63,536 bases of DNA from an uncultured Bacilli bacterium (GCA_910584255.1 CAJTXV010000007.1:1-63536); one strand, 5' to 3'; positions 51,907 through 61,514 are shown, numbered from the stretch's first letter. Notes: generated by a model from the sequence alone, not told the origin. A program made the numbers and translations.

Positions 51907-52929
51907 ATGATCATTGGTTTTGGAAATTATCTAAAAGATTATCTTGAACTTTATAATATTTCACAGAAAGAATTTGCTTTGAGGTTAGGAATAACCCCAA
52001 AGCATCTCAATGAGATTATAAATAAAAATATTGATATGAGTGATGAACTTATATATGCAATTAGTTCACTTACAGATATTAGTGCAGATTTTATTTTTAA
52101 AATAGAACAGCAAAAGAAGAATAAAAGATATTTTTTGGAAAAATTTCGTACAGAAGATAATTTAAAAAAATATATTAATAATTACGAATATAAAGAAGCT
52201 GAAAAATTGAATTGGATTCACTTTAAAAATAAAAGTGATACTTATCAAATGGCAAATGATATCTTGAATTTTATAAAATTTAGAAATTTTGATTGCTTAG
52301 ATGGTTTTAAAAAACATGTTTTATTTAAAAAGAAAGATACAAAAGATTATTATAAATTAATTTTGTGGTTAGCTAGATGTGATGAACTCTCTAAAAATCA
52401 AAAAGTAAAAGAATATGATAATAATTCACTTTATAAAATGATAGCATTTTTAGAAAAAGAAAGAATGAAACCGTTAAATATAGAAAAATTGAAACAAATA
52501 TTGAATAATTATGGTATATATCTTGTTATTGAGGAAGCGTTAAAGGGTAGTAAAATTAGAGGAAGCTTTAAAGTAAAGGGAAAAAATCCTGCGATTTATT
52601 TAACAAAATTATATAAAGATAAGGCATCATTTTATTATGCTTTATATCATGAATTGGGTCATTTAAAGACTGATTTTAATCAGGGTAAAAATAAGGTAAT
52701 CATTGAAGGAGATAGTAAACAGGAGAATCGTGCAGATGAATTTGCACAAAATCAAATGATACCAGATTCAATTTGGAAAAATATAAAGTCTAATATTGAT
52801 GAAAAAGAATTATTGAAAATTAGTAAAAAGAATAATATTCCTATGTGTTTTATTACAACTCGTTTGGCATATTTTAAAATCATAGAATATAATCATCCAT
52901 TATATACAAAATATAAAGAAGCAATATAG
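51907..52929 (+). CDS. HigA-like antitoxin with ImmA/IrrE peptidase domain
   Basis: 341 residues from ATG 51907 behind GGGGAGGGG. Residues 1-65 are a Cro/C1-type helix-turn-helix (ISQKEFALRLGITPKHLNEI). A helical linker follows. The C-terminal 140 residues are an ImmA/IrrE-type zinc peptidase: YHELGHLKTD contains HExxH, then ENRADEFAQNQMIP with the third ligand Glu. Large antitoxins of this type bind the toxin and repress the operon; the peptidase domain may allow self-cleavage on a signal, as ImmA does for its repressor. Confidence 0.85.
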   Translation: MIIGFGNYLKDYLELYNISQKEFALRLGITPKHLNEIINKNIDMSDELIYAISSLTDISADFIFKIEQQKKNKRYFLEKFRTEDNLKKYINNYEYKEAEKLNWIHFKNKSDTYQMANDILNFIKFRNFDCLDGFKKHVLFKKKDTKDYYKLILWLARCDELSKNQKVKEYDNNSLYKMIAFLEKERMKPLNIEKLKQILNNYGIYLVIEEALKGSKIRGSFKVKGKNPAIYLTKLYKDKASFYYALYHELGHLKTDFNQGKNKVIIEGDSKQENRADEFAQNQMIPDSIWKNIKSNIDEKELLKISKKNNIPMCFITTRLAYFKIIEYNHPLYTKYKEAI

Positions 52930-52969
52930 TGGGAAATTATTCATTATTGGTTTTATTTGGAAAATAAAG

Positions 52970-53003
52970 GAGACAATTCAAAGTTGTTTCTTTTTCTTTT
53001 TTT
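52970..53003 (+). terminator. terminator after the toxin-antitoxin operon
   Basis: GAGACAA (52970-52976) pairs with TTGTTTC (52984-52990) with one G-U, then T-rich sequence. Confidence 0.7.
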
Positions 53004-53023
53004 GCTAAAAATGTCTATATTTC

Positions 53024-53052
53024 TTGAAGAATATAGGTATTTATTATATACT
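53024..53052 (+). promoter_or_regulatory. rfbC promoter, shared motif
   Basis: TTGAAG (53024-53029), 17 bases, TATACT (53047-53052). The sequence TATATTTCTTGA in front of and across the -35 box is repeated at the glycan operon promoter (54713-54723). Confidence 0.75.
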
Positions 53053-53070
53053 TAATTATAGGAGGGTATT

Positions 53071-53670
53071 ATGGAAGAATTTATTACAAAAAATGGGACA
53101 AAAATTAAAGGTACACCATTAGTAGACTGTTATATCGTTGAACCTAACGTTCATGGAGATCATAGAGGATGGTTTATGGAGTTTTATAGTGAAAGAACTT
53201 TTCTTGAGACTGGACTAAATTATCATTTTGTACAAGGAAATCGTTCTTTTACGGCTTGTAAGAATACGATTCGTGGATTGCATTTTCAAACCCCACCAAC
53301 AACACAAGCAAAGTTAGTAGAATGTACAAGAGGGGCTGTTGATGATGTGGTGGTTGATTTAAGAATCGGATCTCCAACTTATAAAGAGTGGATTATGGTA
53401 CGACTTGATGAAAAAAGCAAACGACAATTACTTGTGCCTGAAGGGTTTGCACATGGATTTATTACAAGAACAGATAATGCAGAATTTAATTATCAAGTAA
53501 ATAATTTTTACTCTGGTCCAGATGATGCAGGTATTTTATGGAATGATCCAGAAATCGGAGTAGATTGGGGCCTTAATGGTGTAGAACCTATTCTGTCTGA
53601 TAAAGATACAAAGCATCCAGTTCTATCTAAAAGTAAAGCAAACTTTTATTATAATAAACATAATTTTTAA
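53071..53670 (+). CDS. rfbC: dTDP-4-dehydrorhamnose 3,5-epimerase
   Basis: 199 residues of the RmlC cupin family. HGDHRGWFMEFYSERTF at about 28-44, the active-site GLHFQTPP (catalytic His) at about 70-77, and LLVPEGFAHGFITRTDNAEF with the second conserved stretch are present. Third step of dTDP-L-rhamnose synthesis. AGGAGG precedes the ATG. rfbA and rfbB are not in the window. Confidence 0.95.
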   Translation: MEEFITKNGTKIKGTPLVDCYIVEPNVHGDHRGWFMEFYSERTFLETGLNYHFVQGNRSFTACKNTIRGLHFQTPPTTQAKLVECTRGAVDDVVVDLRIGSPTYKEWIMVRLDEKSKRQLLVPEGFAHGFITRTDNAEFNYQVNNFYSGPDDAGILWNDPEIGVDWGLNGVEPILSDKDTKHPVLSKSKANFYYNKHNF

Positions 53671-53707
53671 ATCATAATAAAAGTTTATCGGAGAAGGAGA
53701 ACATGGA

Positions 53708-54613
53708 ATGAAATATTTAGTAACTGGTGTGAATGGGCAGCTTGGGTATGACGTTGTTCGTGAGTTAAAGTCACGTGATATCAGGGATGAAGATATTATT
53801 GCTTTTGGACGACATGAGATGGATATTACGGACGAGGAGTCTGTTCATCAAATTATTACAGAAGTGAGACCAGATGTTGTTTTTCACAATGCTGCCTATA
53901 CGAAGGTTGATCTTGCTGAGGAAAATCGTACTGAATGTTATCAAGTAAATAGTCTTGGAACTAAATATATTGCAGAAGCTTGTAAAGAAATTGGCGCTAA
54001 GTTGATTTATGTGAGTACAGATTATGTGTTTGATGGAAAAAAAGATGGGATTTATAATGAAGCGGATCAACCTAACCCCCAAAGTGTATATGGAACCACT
54101 AAGTATATAGGAGAAGCATTTGCTCGATGTAATCCAAAGACATATATTGTACGTGTTTCATGGGTATTTGGAATTCATGGTGGAAATTTCGTAAAAACAA
54201 TGTTAAAACTTGCGGAATCTAAAGAAAGTGTGAGTGTGGTAAATGACCAATTTGGAAGTCCTACTTATACAATTGATTTAGCAAGATTACTTGTGGATAT
54301 GTCAGAAGAAGAAAAGTATGGAATTTATCATGCGACTAATGAAGGATTTTGTAGTTGGAGTGAATTTGCTCAGTATATTTTAAAAGGTACTAATACACAA
54401 GTTCATCCTGTATCAACAGAGGAATATTACAAACCACAGTATGAAAAAGCAGAAATTGAGAGAAGAAAATTAACGATTGCTATACGCCCAGAATGCTCAA
54501 AACTTAGTAAGGTACGTCTCAAGTTGAATGGATTTAAGTCACTTCCTAAATGGGAGGATGCAGTAGATCGATTCATGGAAGAACTGGAGAGAGAAAAGGT
54601 ATATAAAAAATAA
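53708..54613 (+). CDS. rfbD: dTDP-4-dehydrorhamnose reductase
   Basis: 301 residues, extended SDR. TGVNGQLGYDV is the nucleotide loop, VSTDYVFDG and the SVYGTTKYIGE (Tyr-x3-Lys) motif are intact, and SWVFGIHGGNFV and NDQFGSPTYTIDLA are typical of RmlD. Last step of dTDP-L-rhamnose synthesis with NADPH. It follows rfbC by 37 bases on the same transcript. A terminator follows. Confidence 0.95.
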   Translation: MKYLVTGVNGQLGYDVVRELKSRDIRDEDIIAFGRHEMDITDEESVHQIITEVRPDVVFHNAAYTKVDLAEENRTECYQVNSLGTKYIAEACKEIGAKLIYVSTDYVFDGKKDGIYNEADQPNPQSVYGTTKYIGEAFARCNPKTYIVRVSWVFGIHGGNFVKTMLKLAESKESVSVVNDQFGSPTYTIDLARLLVDMSEEEKYGIYHATNEGFCSWSEFAQYILKGTNTQVHPVSTEEYYKPQYEKAEIERRKLTIAIRPECSKLSKVRLKLNGFKSLPKWEDAVDRFMEELEREKVYKK

Positions 54614-54636
54614 AGACATCTTTTTATGACGTATTA

Positions 54637-54679
54637 GAAAAGTCAATGAAACCTAAATACATTGTACTTTTCTTTTTAT
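54637..54679 (+). terminator. terminator after rfbD
   Basis: GAAAAGTCAATG (54637-54648) pairs with CATTGTACTTTTC (54660-54672) with one bulged base, then T5. Confidence 0.75.
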
Positions 54680-54719
54680 TTTCCCTTTCAAATATTTTAG
54701 ACAAAAACCTTCATATTTC

Positions 54720-54748
54720 TTGAGATATTATTGTTTTTGCTTTATACT
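54720..54748 (+). promoter_or_regulatory. promoter of the heptose-glycan operon
   Basis: TTGAGA (54720-54725), 17 bases, TATACT (54743-54748). It shares ATATTTCTTGA and TATACTTAA with the rfbC promoter. Confidence 0.75.
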
Positions 54749-54766
54749 TAAATAGAGGGAGGTTTT

Positions 54767-55549
54767 ATGCTAAGAGTGTTTAGTAAAAAAATTTTAGGTT
54801 TATGTGGAAAAAGTCGAAGTCAAAGGAGTTTATGTACTTCGTTTGAAAAAGATAATGAGACTTATGAAGAAGATTCTATTTTTTTGAATAATGAGATATA
54901 CATGAATGATAAAAGAGTTATGAATTCTAGTGAACTTGAGAATTTTATTATTCAAACTCAGGGCAGTGGAATTGGACATAAAATCTATTTACATTCTACC
55001 AAAGGAAATGGCAAAGTTTATATTAATTTGTGGGGAGAAGAAAATGTCTTTAAAATCGGTAAAGACAATGTTATAAATAATGACTTATTTGTTTCATATT
55101 GGTTGTGCTCTCCCAATATTTTTCCTAGAAAGGTGTTAGTAGAGATAGGGAATCATAATATTTTTAACGGAGAACAGATTAAGATTATATGTCCTATTCA
55201 AGAAAATGGTTATATTAAAATTGGAAATTCTAATTTGTTTGGCGGATATATTACATTTAGGGGAAGAAATGATCATCTAATATATGATATTAAAACTAGA
55301 AAAAGGTTAAATATAGATTCTAATATTGTTTTAAAAGATAACATTTGGGTTTGTGATTCGGTAGTATTTTTACCTAAGTGTTTGATTGAAGGAAATGCAA
55401 TTATTGCAGAACGTTCTCTTGTAAATAAAGAATTTAATGAAAAAAATGTTTTGATTGCGGGACTTCCTGCTTCTATAAAAAAACGGGGTGTAATGTGGAA
55501 TAAGAATTTAGATGAATCTTATAAAAAGTCTAAAAATCCAATAAATTAG
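54767..55549 (+). CDS. hexapeptide-repeat acyltransferase-like protein
   Basis: 260 residues. The C-terminal 120 residues carry imperfect left-handed beta-helix repeats (VEIGNHNIFNGEQIKI, IKIGNSNLFGGYITF, IVLKDNIWVCDSVVFLPKC, IEGNAIIAERSLV) and the closing GLPASIKKRGVMW, as in O-acetyltransferases of surface glycans. The expected catalytic His in the loop before WVCDS is not clear. The N-terminal 100 residues are unassigned. First gene of the glycan operon, behind GGGAGG. Confidence 0.75.
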   Translation: MLRVFSKKILGLCGKSRSQRSLCTSFEKDNETYEEDSIFLNNEIYMNDKRVMNSSELENFIIQTQGSGIGHKIYLHSTKGNGKVYINLWGEENVFKIGKDNVINNDLFVSYWLCSPNIFPRKVLVEIGNHNIFNGEQIKIICPIQENGYIKIGNSNLFGGYITFRGRNDHLIYDIKTRKRLNIDSNIVLKDNIWVCDSVVFLPKCLIEGNAIIAERSLVNKEFNEKNVLIAGLPASIKKRGVMWNKNLDESYKKSKNPIN

Positions 55550-55567
55550 AAAGTAAGGTGATATATC

Positions 55568-58564
55568 ATGAAAGATAAAAAAAAGAAGATAGCAATTGTT
55601 TTTGCCATTACAGATACTTATACAGATATGTTAGCTAATGCTTTAATTGGTTTAAAAAAACATGATAAGACTTTTTGGGATAATATTATTATATATCATG
55701 AGGATGTTAGTGAAAGACACCAAAGTCAATTGAATCAAATTCTTCCTTGTGTGTTTCAAAAGGTAAGTTCTGAGGTTGTAATTAATTCCTCTTTTGAATC
55801 ACAATTAAAAGAATATAGGATTACAACTTTTGCTAAATTTGAATGTTTTAAACTGTTAGATTATTATGAAAAGGTCATTTGGCATGATATAGATGTACTA
55901 TTTCAGAAAAGTCAGTTAGATTTATTGGATTATGTAAATACCGATAGTATAGCTTTAGTAAAGTCTAAAGATTATTTAGTGGAACATAATTTTTTTAAAT
56001 TGATTCCAGAATATAATATGTTTGAACCCATGTATTATTTTGGTTTAATGATATTGAGTGATCAGTTGGAGAAATATTCTGAAATGAGTTCATGGTGCTA
56101 TAGAAAAGCAAATGAGTATGGAGAAAGAATAAAATACTATGATAATGCTGTTTTAAATTTATTAATTCAAGAATATCAATTGAAGATACACGAAATTGAT
56201 GCCCATCGTTTTTTCTGTCATCCATTGGATCTGAATTATACTAAAGATGCATCTATTATTCATGCCTATGATTCTAGAAAATTTTGGAATGATTTAGAAT
56301 GCAAGAACATGTTTCCTGAGTGGGTAGAAAACTATAACGAGTGGAAGAAAATTCAATTTTCTAATAAGGACGAGAATCCATTAGTATCTGTATTAATGTC
56401 TTCCTATAATCGTTATGATTTCTTAAAAGAAGCAGTAGAAAGCATTTTAAATCAAACGTATCCTAATTTAGAATTAATTGTTGTATTAGAATTTTGTGAA
56501 AACCAGGAAAAGTTAGAACAAATTTTAAATTCTTATCATGATAAAAGAATTAGAATTATTAAGAATCAGGAGAAATTAGGATTTCCACGCTCATTAAATG
56601 TAGGTTTTGATTTAGCAAGAGGAAAATATATTGCGAGAATGGATGATGATGATATTTCCTTACCTGAAAGGTTAGAAAAACAAGTGGAATTTATGGAAAA
56701 AAATCCGGATATAGGTGCTTGTGGAACTAGGGCAGAGTTTTTTATGTATGCGTCTGGCATTTTTGAATATATTCCAGTAGACTCGGAAGAAGTAAAAGTA
56801 AAGATGCTTTCATTTTCTACAATTTGTCATCCTAGCATTATGATGAGAAAAGAATTATTTGATAAATATAATCTTAGATATAATCCTGATTACTTTACTG
56901 AGGATTATGAATTATGGAGTAGGGCAATTCAGTATTTTAAAATTGCCAATTTAGATGAGGTATTGTTAAAATATAGAGCTTCTAAACAAAGTCTTACAGG
57001 TGGTTCTAACGAGGAAAAAATGCATGCTTCCCATAAAAAAATTATTCAAAATCAATGTAGGCAATATTTAGGAATAGAACTTACAGATAATGAATTAGAA
57101 CTTCTACAGGGACGTAAGGAAATTATTGGTAAGACTGTTGACCTTGATGGTGCACTTCAGATTCGAAATAAATTATATGAAAAGATAATGATTGCAAATC
57201 AAAAGAAAAATTTTTATGATGAACATGTATTAAGGAAATTTTTTAATATCGAAGATAAAAATCAAAAAAATGGCTGGTATACAAGTTCTTTACATTGCAT
57301 AAAAAAAGGAATCAAAGCAATACTTAGACCAATTTATCGTCCTATACTAAGCAGTTTTGAAAGAAGAACCTATAAAGTTATCAATGATCAGAGATACTTA
57401 ATTAACGATTATAATAATGAGTTGAAAAATCAAATTTTATTAGAAATAAAAAACCAAAATGTTTATAATACAAGGTTTCAAAAAGCATTACTGATTCGTA
57501 ATATCTTAGGAAAGAGTGGTTTCGGTAGTTCTATTAATGATTTTGTAACTCAAAGACATCTAAATCAAGGTTTTATGAATGTAGAATCTATGAATATCAA
57601 TCAGATAAACTTTTTACAAGATGATTTTTTTAAGGTAGAAAAGTTTTTTGACGATCATTATAAAAATCTTTTTATAGAGTATAATCAAGAACTTATAAAC
57701 AAAATAGAAAACATTGATTGGGTTGTAATTGATGGAACCGATTATTCACTTACGTATAGTGAAGAGACCTTTTATATACTTTACTTCATTTATTTAGCAA
57801 AATGCGAATTTCATAAGCATATAGCATGTATTAATACCTATATTGATCAAAATAGTTATACTCAAAATATTAGTGTGAAAGAGCAAGAAATTTATGATAA
57901 AATATTAACAACAGTAATTCCTAATATTGATTATTTTACTGTACGCGATTATCATTCTTTCATGAGGTTATCCACTTTAAAATTAGAAACTGTGGTTTTT
58001 GCTTTTCATCTTTTGCCATTCTATGTAAAAAAGTATTATACTTATTTTGATTTGGAACTAAAAGAGGATTACATAGTAGTTTGTGTTTTTGGTGATATTT
58101 CTAAGGATTATGAAGATAGTCTCTATGAAATTTATAAACAGACAAAGAAAAAAGTATATGTTTTATATTGGGATGGAAAAAATCAAGAAAATGATAATCA
58201 ACATTTAATATCTGAACGTATGTCTAAAAAAATTGGAAAAGATATAGTGTTATTTAAAACGGCAAATATTGATGAAACTATTTCTTTAATTGATGATGCT
58301 CAGTTACTAATTTCTGATGATTGCTATTATACAATGGTTTCTTTTATGACTAATACACCGTTTATAGTTTTAAAGGGTGAGAATAGGGAGTTGGAAACTA
58401 TTCTAGATATGATAGAGTATAAAAATCGTTTTGTTGATCCTGAAACTATTTTAGATGAGACTTTGAAACTATTGAAAAATCCTATAAAGGATAATAATCA
58501 AAGAAAACAAGAGGAACTTGTTGGATTAGTAAAAAATAATTTTAATTTTATGAACGAGGAGTAG
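55568..58564 (+). CDS. three-domain transferase: GT8-like, GT2, pyruvyltransferase-like
   Basis: 998 residues. Domain 1 (about 1-255) is GT8/GT-A like, with VIWHDIDVLF (D-x-D at 107-109), ALVKSKDYL and a YYDNAVLNLLIQ stretch. Domain 2 (about 271-470) is a classical GT2: PLVSVLMSSYNR, SILNQTYPNLELIVV and ARMDDDDISLPERL (D359-362), then EDYELWSRAI. Domain 3 (about 640-998) begins RNILGKSGFGSSINDFVTQR and ends with SLIDDAQLLISDDCYYT and NTPFIVLKGENRE, the outline of polysaccharide pyruvyltransferases. No membrane segment. Such a chain could add two sugars and a pyruvyl ketal to one glycan. Domains 1 and 2 are clear, domain 3 is an inference. Confidence 0.75.
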   Translation: MKDKKKKIAIVFAITDTYTDMLANALIGLKKHDKTFWDNIIIYHEDVSERHQSQLNQILPCVFQKVSSEVVINSSFESQLKEYRITTFAKFECFKLLDYYEKVIWHDIDVLFQKSQLDLLDYVNTDSIALVKSKDYLVEHNFFKLIPEYNMFEPMYYFGLMILSDQLEKYSEMSSWCYRKANEYGERIKYYDNAVLNLLIQEYQLKIHEIDAHRFFCHPLDLNYTKDASIIHAYDSRKFWNDLECKNMFPEWVENYNEWKKIQFSNKDENPLVSVLMSSYNRYDFLKEAVESILNQTYPNLELIVVLEFCENQEKLEQILNSYHDKRIRIIKNQEKLGFPRSLNVGFDLARGKYIARMDDDDISLPERLEKQVEFMEKNPDIGACGTRAEFFMYASGIFEYIPVDSEEVKVKMLSFSTICHPSIMMRKELFDKYNLRYNPDYFTEDYELWSRAIQYFKIANLDEVLLKYRASKQSLTGGSNEEKMHASHKKIIQNQCRQYLGIELTDNELELLQGRKEIIGKTVDLDGALQIRNKLYEKIMIANQKKNFYDEHVLRKFFNIEDKNQKNGWYTSSLHCIKKGIKAILRPIYRPILSSFERRTYKVINDQRYLINDYNNELKNQILLEIKNQNVYNTRFQKALLIRNILGKSGFGSSINDFVTQRHLNQGFMNVESMNINQINFLQDDFFKVEKFFDDHYKNLFIEYNQELINKIENIDWVVIDGTDYSLTYSEETFYILYFIYLAKCEFHKHIACINTYIDQNSYTQNISVKEQEIYDKILTTVIPNIDYFTVRDYHSFMRLSTLKLETVVFAFHLLPFYVKKYYTYFDLELKEDYIVVCVFGDISKDYEDSLYEIYKQTKKKVYVLYWDGKNQENDNQHLISERMSKKIGKDIVLFKTANIDETISLIDDAQLLISDDCYYTMVSFMTNTPFIVLKGENRELETILDMIEYKNRFVDPETILDETLKLLKNPIKDNNQRKQEELVGLVKNNFNFMNEE

Positions 58565-58568
58565 AATA

Positions 58569-59543
58569 ATGATAATAACAAGAACACCATTTCGGGTTAG
58601 TTTATGTGGCGGTGGTAGTGATTTGCCAAGTTTTTATGAAAAAAATGGCGGATGTGTACTTAGTAGCACAATCAATAAATATATGTATATTACAGTTCAT
58701 ACTTCATTTCAAGAGGAAATGACTGTACTAAAATATTCAAAAACGGAGACAGTAAAGAAAATAAAAGATATTGAACATCCAATTTTTAAGCAATGTCTAA
58801 CAGACTGTAAAATTAAGGGAGTGGAAATTACATCGATTGCAGATATTCCACAAGGAACAGGCCTTGGCTCTTCTAGTTCCTTTACCGTTGGTTTATTAAA
58901 TGCTCTTTCTTGTTACAAAAGAAAATTTGTAACGAAAGAAGAACTTGCAAGTCGTGCTTGTCAAGTTGAAATTGAAGAGTTAGGAAATACGATTGGTAAA
59001 CAAGATCAATATGCTGCAGCCTACGGTGGATTAAATTACTATCAATTTAATCCAGATGGTACTGTTTATGTAGAACCTGTTTTAATGCCAAAGGAAGCCT
59101 TTCATAAATTGGAAGAGAATTTAATTATGTTATACGTGGGTGGAGTTCATTCTGCTTCTAGTATCTTAAAAGAACAATCAAAAAATGTAAGTAGTGGCGA
59201 TAAAGAAAAAAATTTACAGAAGATTTGTAGTCTTACAAAAAAACTAAAACATGAATTAGAAAATGGAAATGTAGATGCTTTAGGAGAGATTTTACATGAG
59301 AGTTGGTTATTAAAGAAAACAATGGCTTCTGGAATTTCAAATCCAATGATAGATGAATGTTATGAAATTGCCAGAAAAAATGGTGCACTTGGTGGAAAAT
59401 TGTTAGGTGCTGGGGGTGGAGGTTTCTTATTATTTTATGTTCCAAAGGAAAATCAGAAAAAAGTAATAGAAAGTTTACCACAATTAAGGTTACTAGATTT
59501 TAAATTTGATCATCAAGGAACAATTCCAGTTTTTGTAAGTTAG
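58569..59543 (+). CDS. hddA: D-glycero-alpha-D-manno-heptose-7-phosphate kinase
   Basis: A 324-residue GHMP kinase. TPFRVSLCGGGSDLPSFYE at residues 5-23 and GTGLGSSSSFTVGLLNAL near 97-114 (ATP loop), then KLLGAGGGGFLLFYV near 278-292, are the three GHMP motifs, and the CGGGSDLP start is typical for HddA. It phosphorylates heptose 7-phosphate at C1 to the alpha-1,7-bisphosphate. Start five bases after the transferase gene behind GAGGAG. The other three enzymes of the pathway are encoded downstream. Confidence 0.92.
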   Translation: MIITRTPFRVSLCGGGSDLPSFYEKNGGCVLSSTINKYMYITVHTSFQEEMTVLKYSKTETVKKIKDIEHPIFKQCLTDCKIKGVEITSIADIPQGTGLGSSSSFTVGLLNALSCYKRKFVTKEELASRACQVEIEELGNTIGKQDQYAAAYGGLNYYQFNPDGTVYVEPVLMPKEAFHKLEENLIMLYVGGVHSASSILKEQSKNVSSGDKEKNLQKICSLTKKLKHELENGNVDALGEILHESWLLKKTMASGISNPMIDECYEIARKNGALGGKLLGAGGGGFLLFYVPKENQKKVIESLPQLRLLDFKFDHQGTIPVFVS

Positions 59544-59553
59544 GAGGATATAT

Positions 59554-60504
59554 ATGAAAACGGTATTAATCACTGGTGGCGCTGGATTTATTGGTTGTCA
59601 TCTAACAAGAAAATTATTAGAACAAGGGAATAAGGTAATTTGTATCGATGATTTTACTTTAGGAACAGAAGAAAATATTCAAGATTTTTTAAATCAATCT
59701 AATTATCGATTTATCAAACAGGATATCACAGAGGTAGAATCCATTTTATCACAATTAGAAAATGAAACTGTAGATATCATTTATCATATGGCTGCTAATT
59801 CTGATATTCAGAAGGGTGGCAAAAATCCAACAATTGATTTTCATAATACATTAGAAACTACTTTTGCTTCTTTAGAAATTGCTCGGAAGAAAGGCGTAAA
59901 AGACTACTTCTTTGCTTCCACTTCTGCAATTTATGGAAATAGAACAAATGAGTTATTAAAAGAAGATATGGGAAATTTAAGACCAATTTCTTATTATGGT
60001 GGTGCAAAGCTTGCTAGTGAATCCATTATTTCTTCTTATGCTTATATGAATGAAATGAATGTTGTAGTATTTAGATTTCCAAATGTAATTGGTCCTAATC
60101 TTACACATGGAGTTATTTATGACTTTACGAAAAAACTTCATAATAATCCTAATCATTTAGTAATTCTTGGGGATGGAACTCAATCTAAACCTTATATTTA
60201 TGTAGAAGATTTAGTGGAAGTAATTCTTAAAATGACACAAGGTATAAAGGGTGGAGTAGAAGTCTATAACATTGGTGTAGAAGGTAGTACTTCTGTTACT
60301 AAAATTGCTGATATTGTTTGTCAAGAACTTGGTCTTCAAGATGTAGAGTATGAATACACTGGTGGAAATGTTGGATGGAAAGGTGATGTACCTAAGTTTC
60401 AATATGATTTATCAAAAATTCATAGTGAGGGATGGACTGCAAAGCATAGTTCTGATGAATCTGTACAAGAAACGGTAAAATATATTAAAAATCATGCTAG
60501 GTAA
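59554..60504 (+). CDS. NAD-dependent sugar epimerase/dehydratase
   Basis: 316 residues, extended SDR. ITGGAGFIGCHL with GxxGxxG at 8-14, YHMAANSD, FFASTSAIYG, the catalytic Tyr148-x3-Lys152 (YYGGAK), and RFPNVIGPN are all there. This is the UDP-glucose 4-epimerase/GDP-mannose dehydratase group; the position between hddA and hddC-gmhB suggests a nucleotide-heptose or its derivative as substrate (inference). AGGAGG precedes the ATG. Confidence 0.85.
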   Translation: MKTVLITGGAGFIGCHLTRKLLEQGNKVICIDDFTLGTEENIQDFLNQSNYRFIKQDITEVESILSQLENETVDIIYHMAANSDIQKGGKNPTIDFHNTLETTFASLEIARKKGVKDYFFASTSAIYGNRTNELLKEDMGNLRPISYYGGAKLASESIISSYAYMNEMNVVVFRFPNVIGPNLTHGVIYDFTKKLHNNPNHLVILGDGTQSKPYIYVEDLVEVILKMTQGIKGGVEVYNIGVEGSTSVTKIADIVCQELGLQDVEYEYTGGNVGWKGDVPKFQYDLSKIHSEGWTAKHSSDESVQETVKYIKNHAR

Positions 60505-61514
60505 TGAAAGAGAAACTTATACTTGTATTGATCTTTTAAAGTTCTTTTTTGCTTGTTGTGTTATGCTGATTCATACAGGTATTAGTAGAAAAATAACCTG
60601 TGGTTTTTACTTACAACAAATGGTGTTTCGATTGGCAGTTCCTTTTTTCTTTGTATGCTCTGGATACTTTTTTGCTATTACAAAATATACAAAAAAGGAT
60701 TTAACTAAAAGATTAAAAAAATTATGGATTCCCTATGTTTTTCTAGGAATATTTTATATTTTATTACAGTTTTATATGGATCAAATGCCTCTAACCTTTA
60801 TTTTTGATCAGATGTTTAGACTTAGTTTATTGAGTGTTGCTACTAGTGTTGTTTGGTTTATTGGCAGTTTGATATTTTCTATGATTTTGATTACACACAT
60901 ACAATCTAATAAAAAGGCAATAATCTTTAGTATCTTTATTTCGCTTCTACTTTATTTAGTAGGCTTGTCCTTTACTACTTATTCTTTTTTACCCCAAAAT
61001 TTTTTTTTCACTGAACTTTCTAGTTATTTATCTACCACTTTCTATCATAATAGAAATCCACTTTTTTCAGGGTATTTATTCTTTTCTCTTGGATATGTGA
61101 TTGGAAAGTTCTATAGGGATTATAAAATAAACAAGTGGGGGGGTAGTTTTGGTGCCTAGTGTAATATTAGGAACTTATTTAGAAAGTAGATTTTTATTTG
61201 ATAATCTTTCTAAAACGATAGAGTATGATTTTTTAGTTATGCATATTCCAATGATTATTGTTCTTTTTCTGATATGGAAAAATATGAAAAGTTCAACTAC
61301 TTCTACTTTAATTTTTCGAAAAATGTCAACTATTATTTTTTATACTCATATGGCAATCATTTACTTTTACCGTTATTTGATTGAGAATAACTTTTTAGTT
61401 TCATTTGGTACCGAATCTAAAAAGTTTGACCTTATAGTAGTTGTAACTACTATTATTTTAAGTTATACTATCAGTAAGTTACAAATTATTTACAGAAAGG
61501 AAGTTGTAAAATGA
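60494..61514 (+). pseudogene. acyltransferase family 3 gene interrupted at a G7 tract
   Basis: Two overlapping frames form one acyltransferase-3 membrane protein of about 339 residues. The first (60494-61159) gives YTCIDLLKFFFACCVMLIHT, the family's start with its catalytic-type His, and the first six or so membrane segments. The second (from about 61149 to 61514) gives the last three (YDFLVMHIPMIIVLFLI, TIIFYTHMAIIYFYRYL). The frames meet at seven Gs (61137-61143). With six Gs the reading continues TGG-GGG-GTA-GTT without a stop; with seven it ends at TAG 61157; with eight at once. No other lesion is seen, so this may be a phase-variable gene caught off, or a sequencing error. It would acylate the surface glycan. 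The start overlaps the epimerase by 11 bases. Confidence 0.75.
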
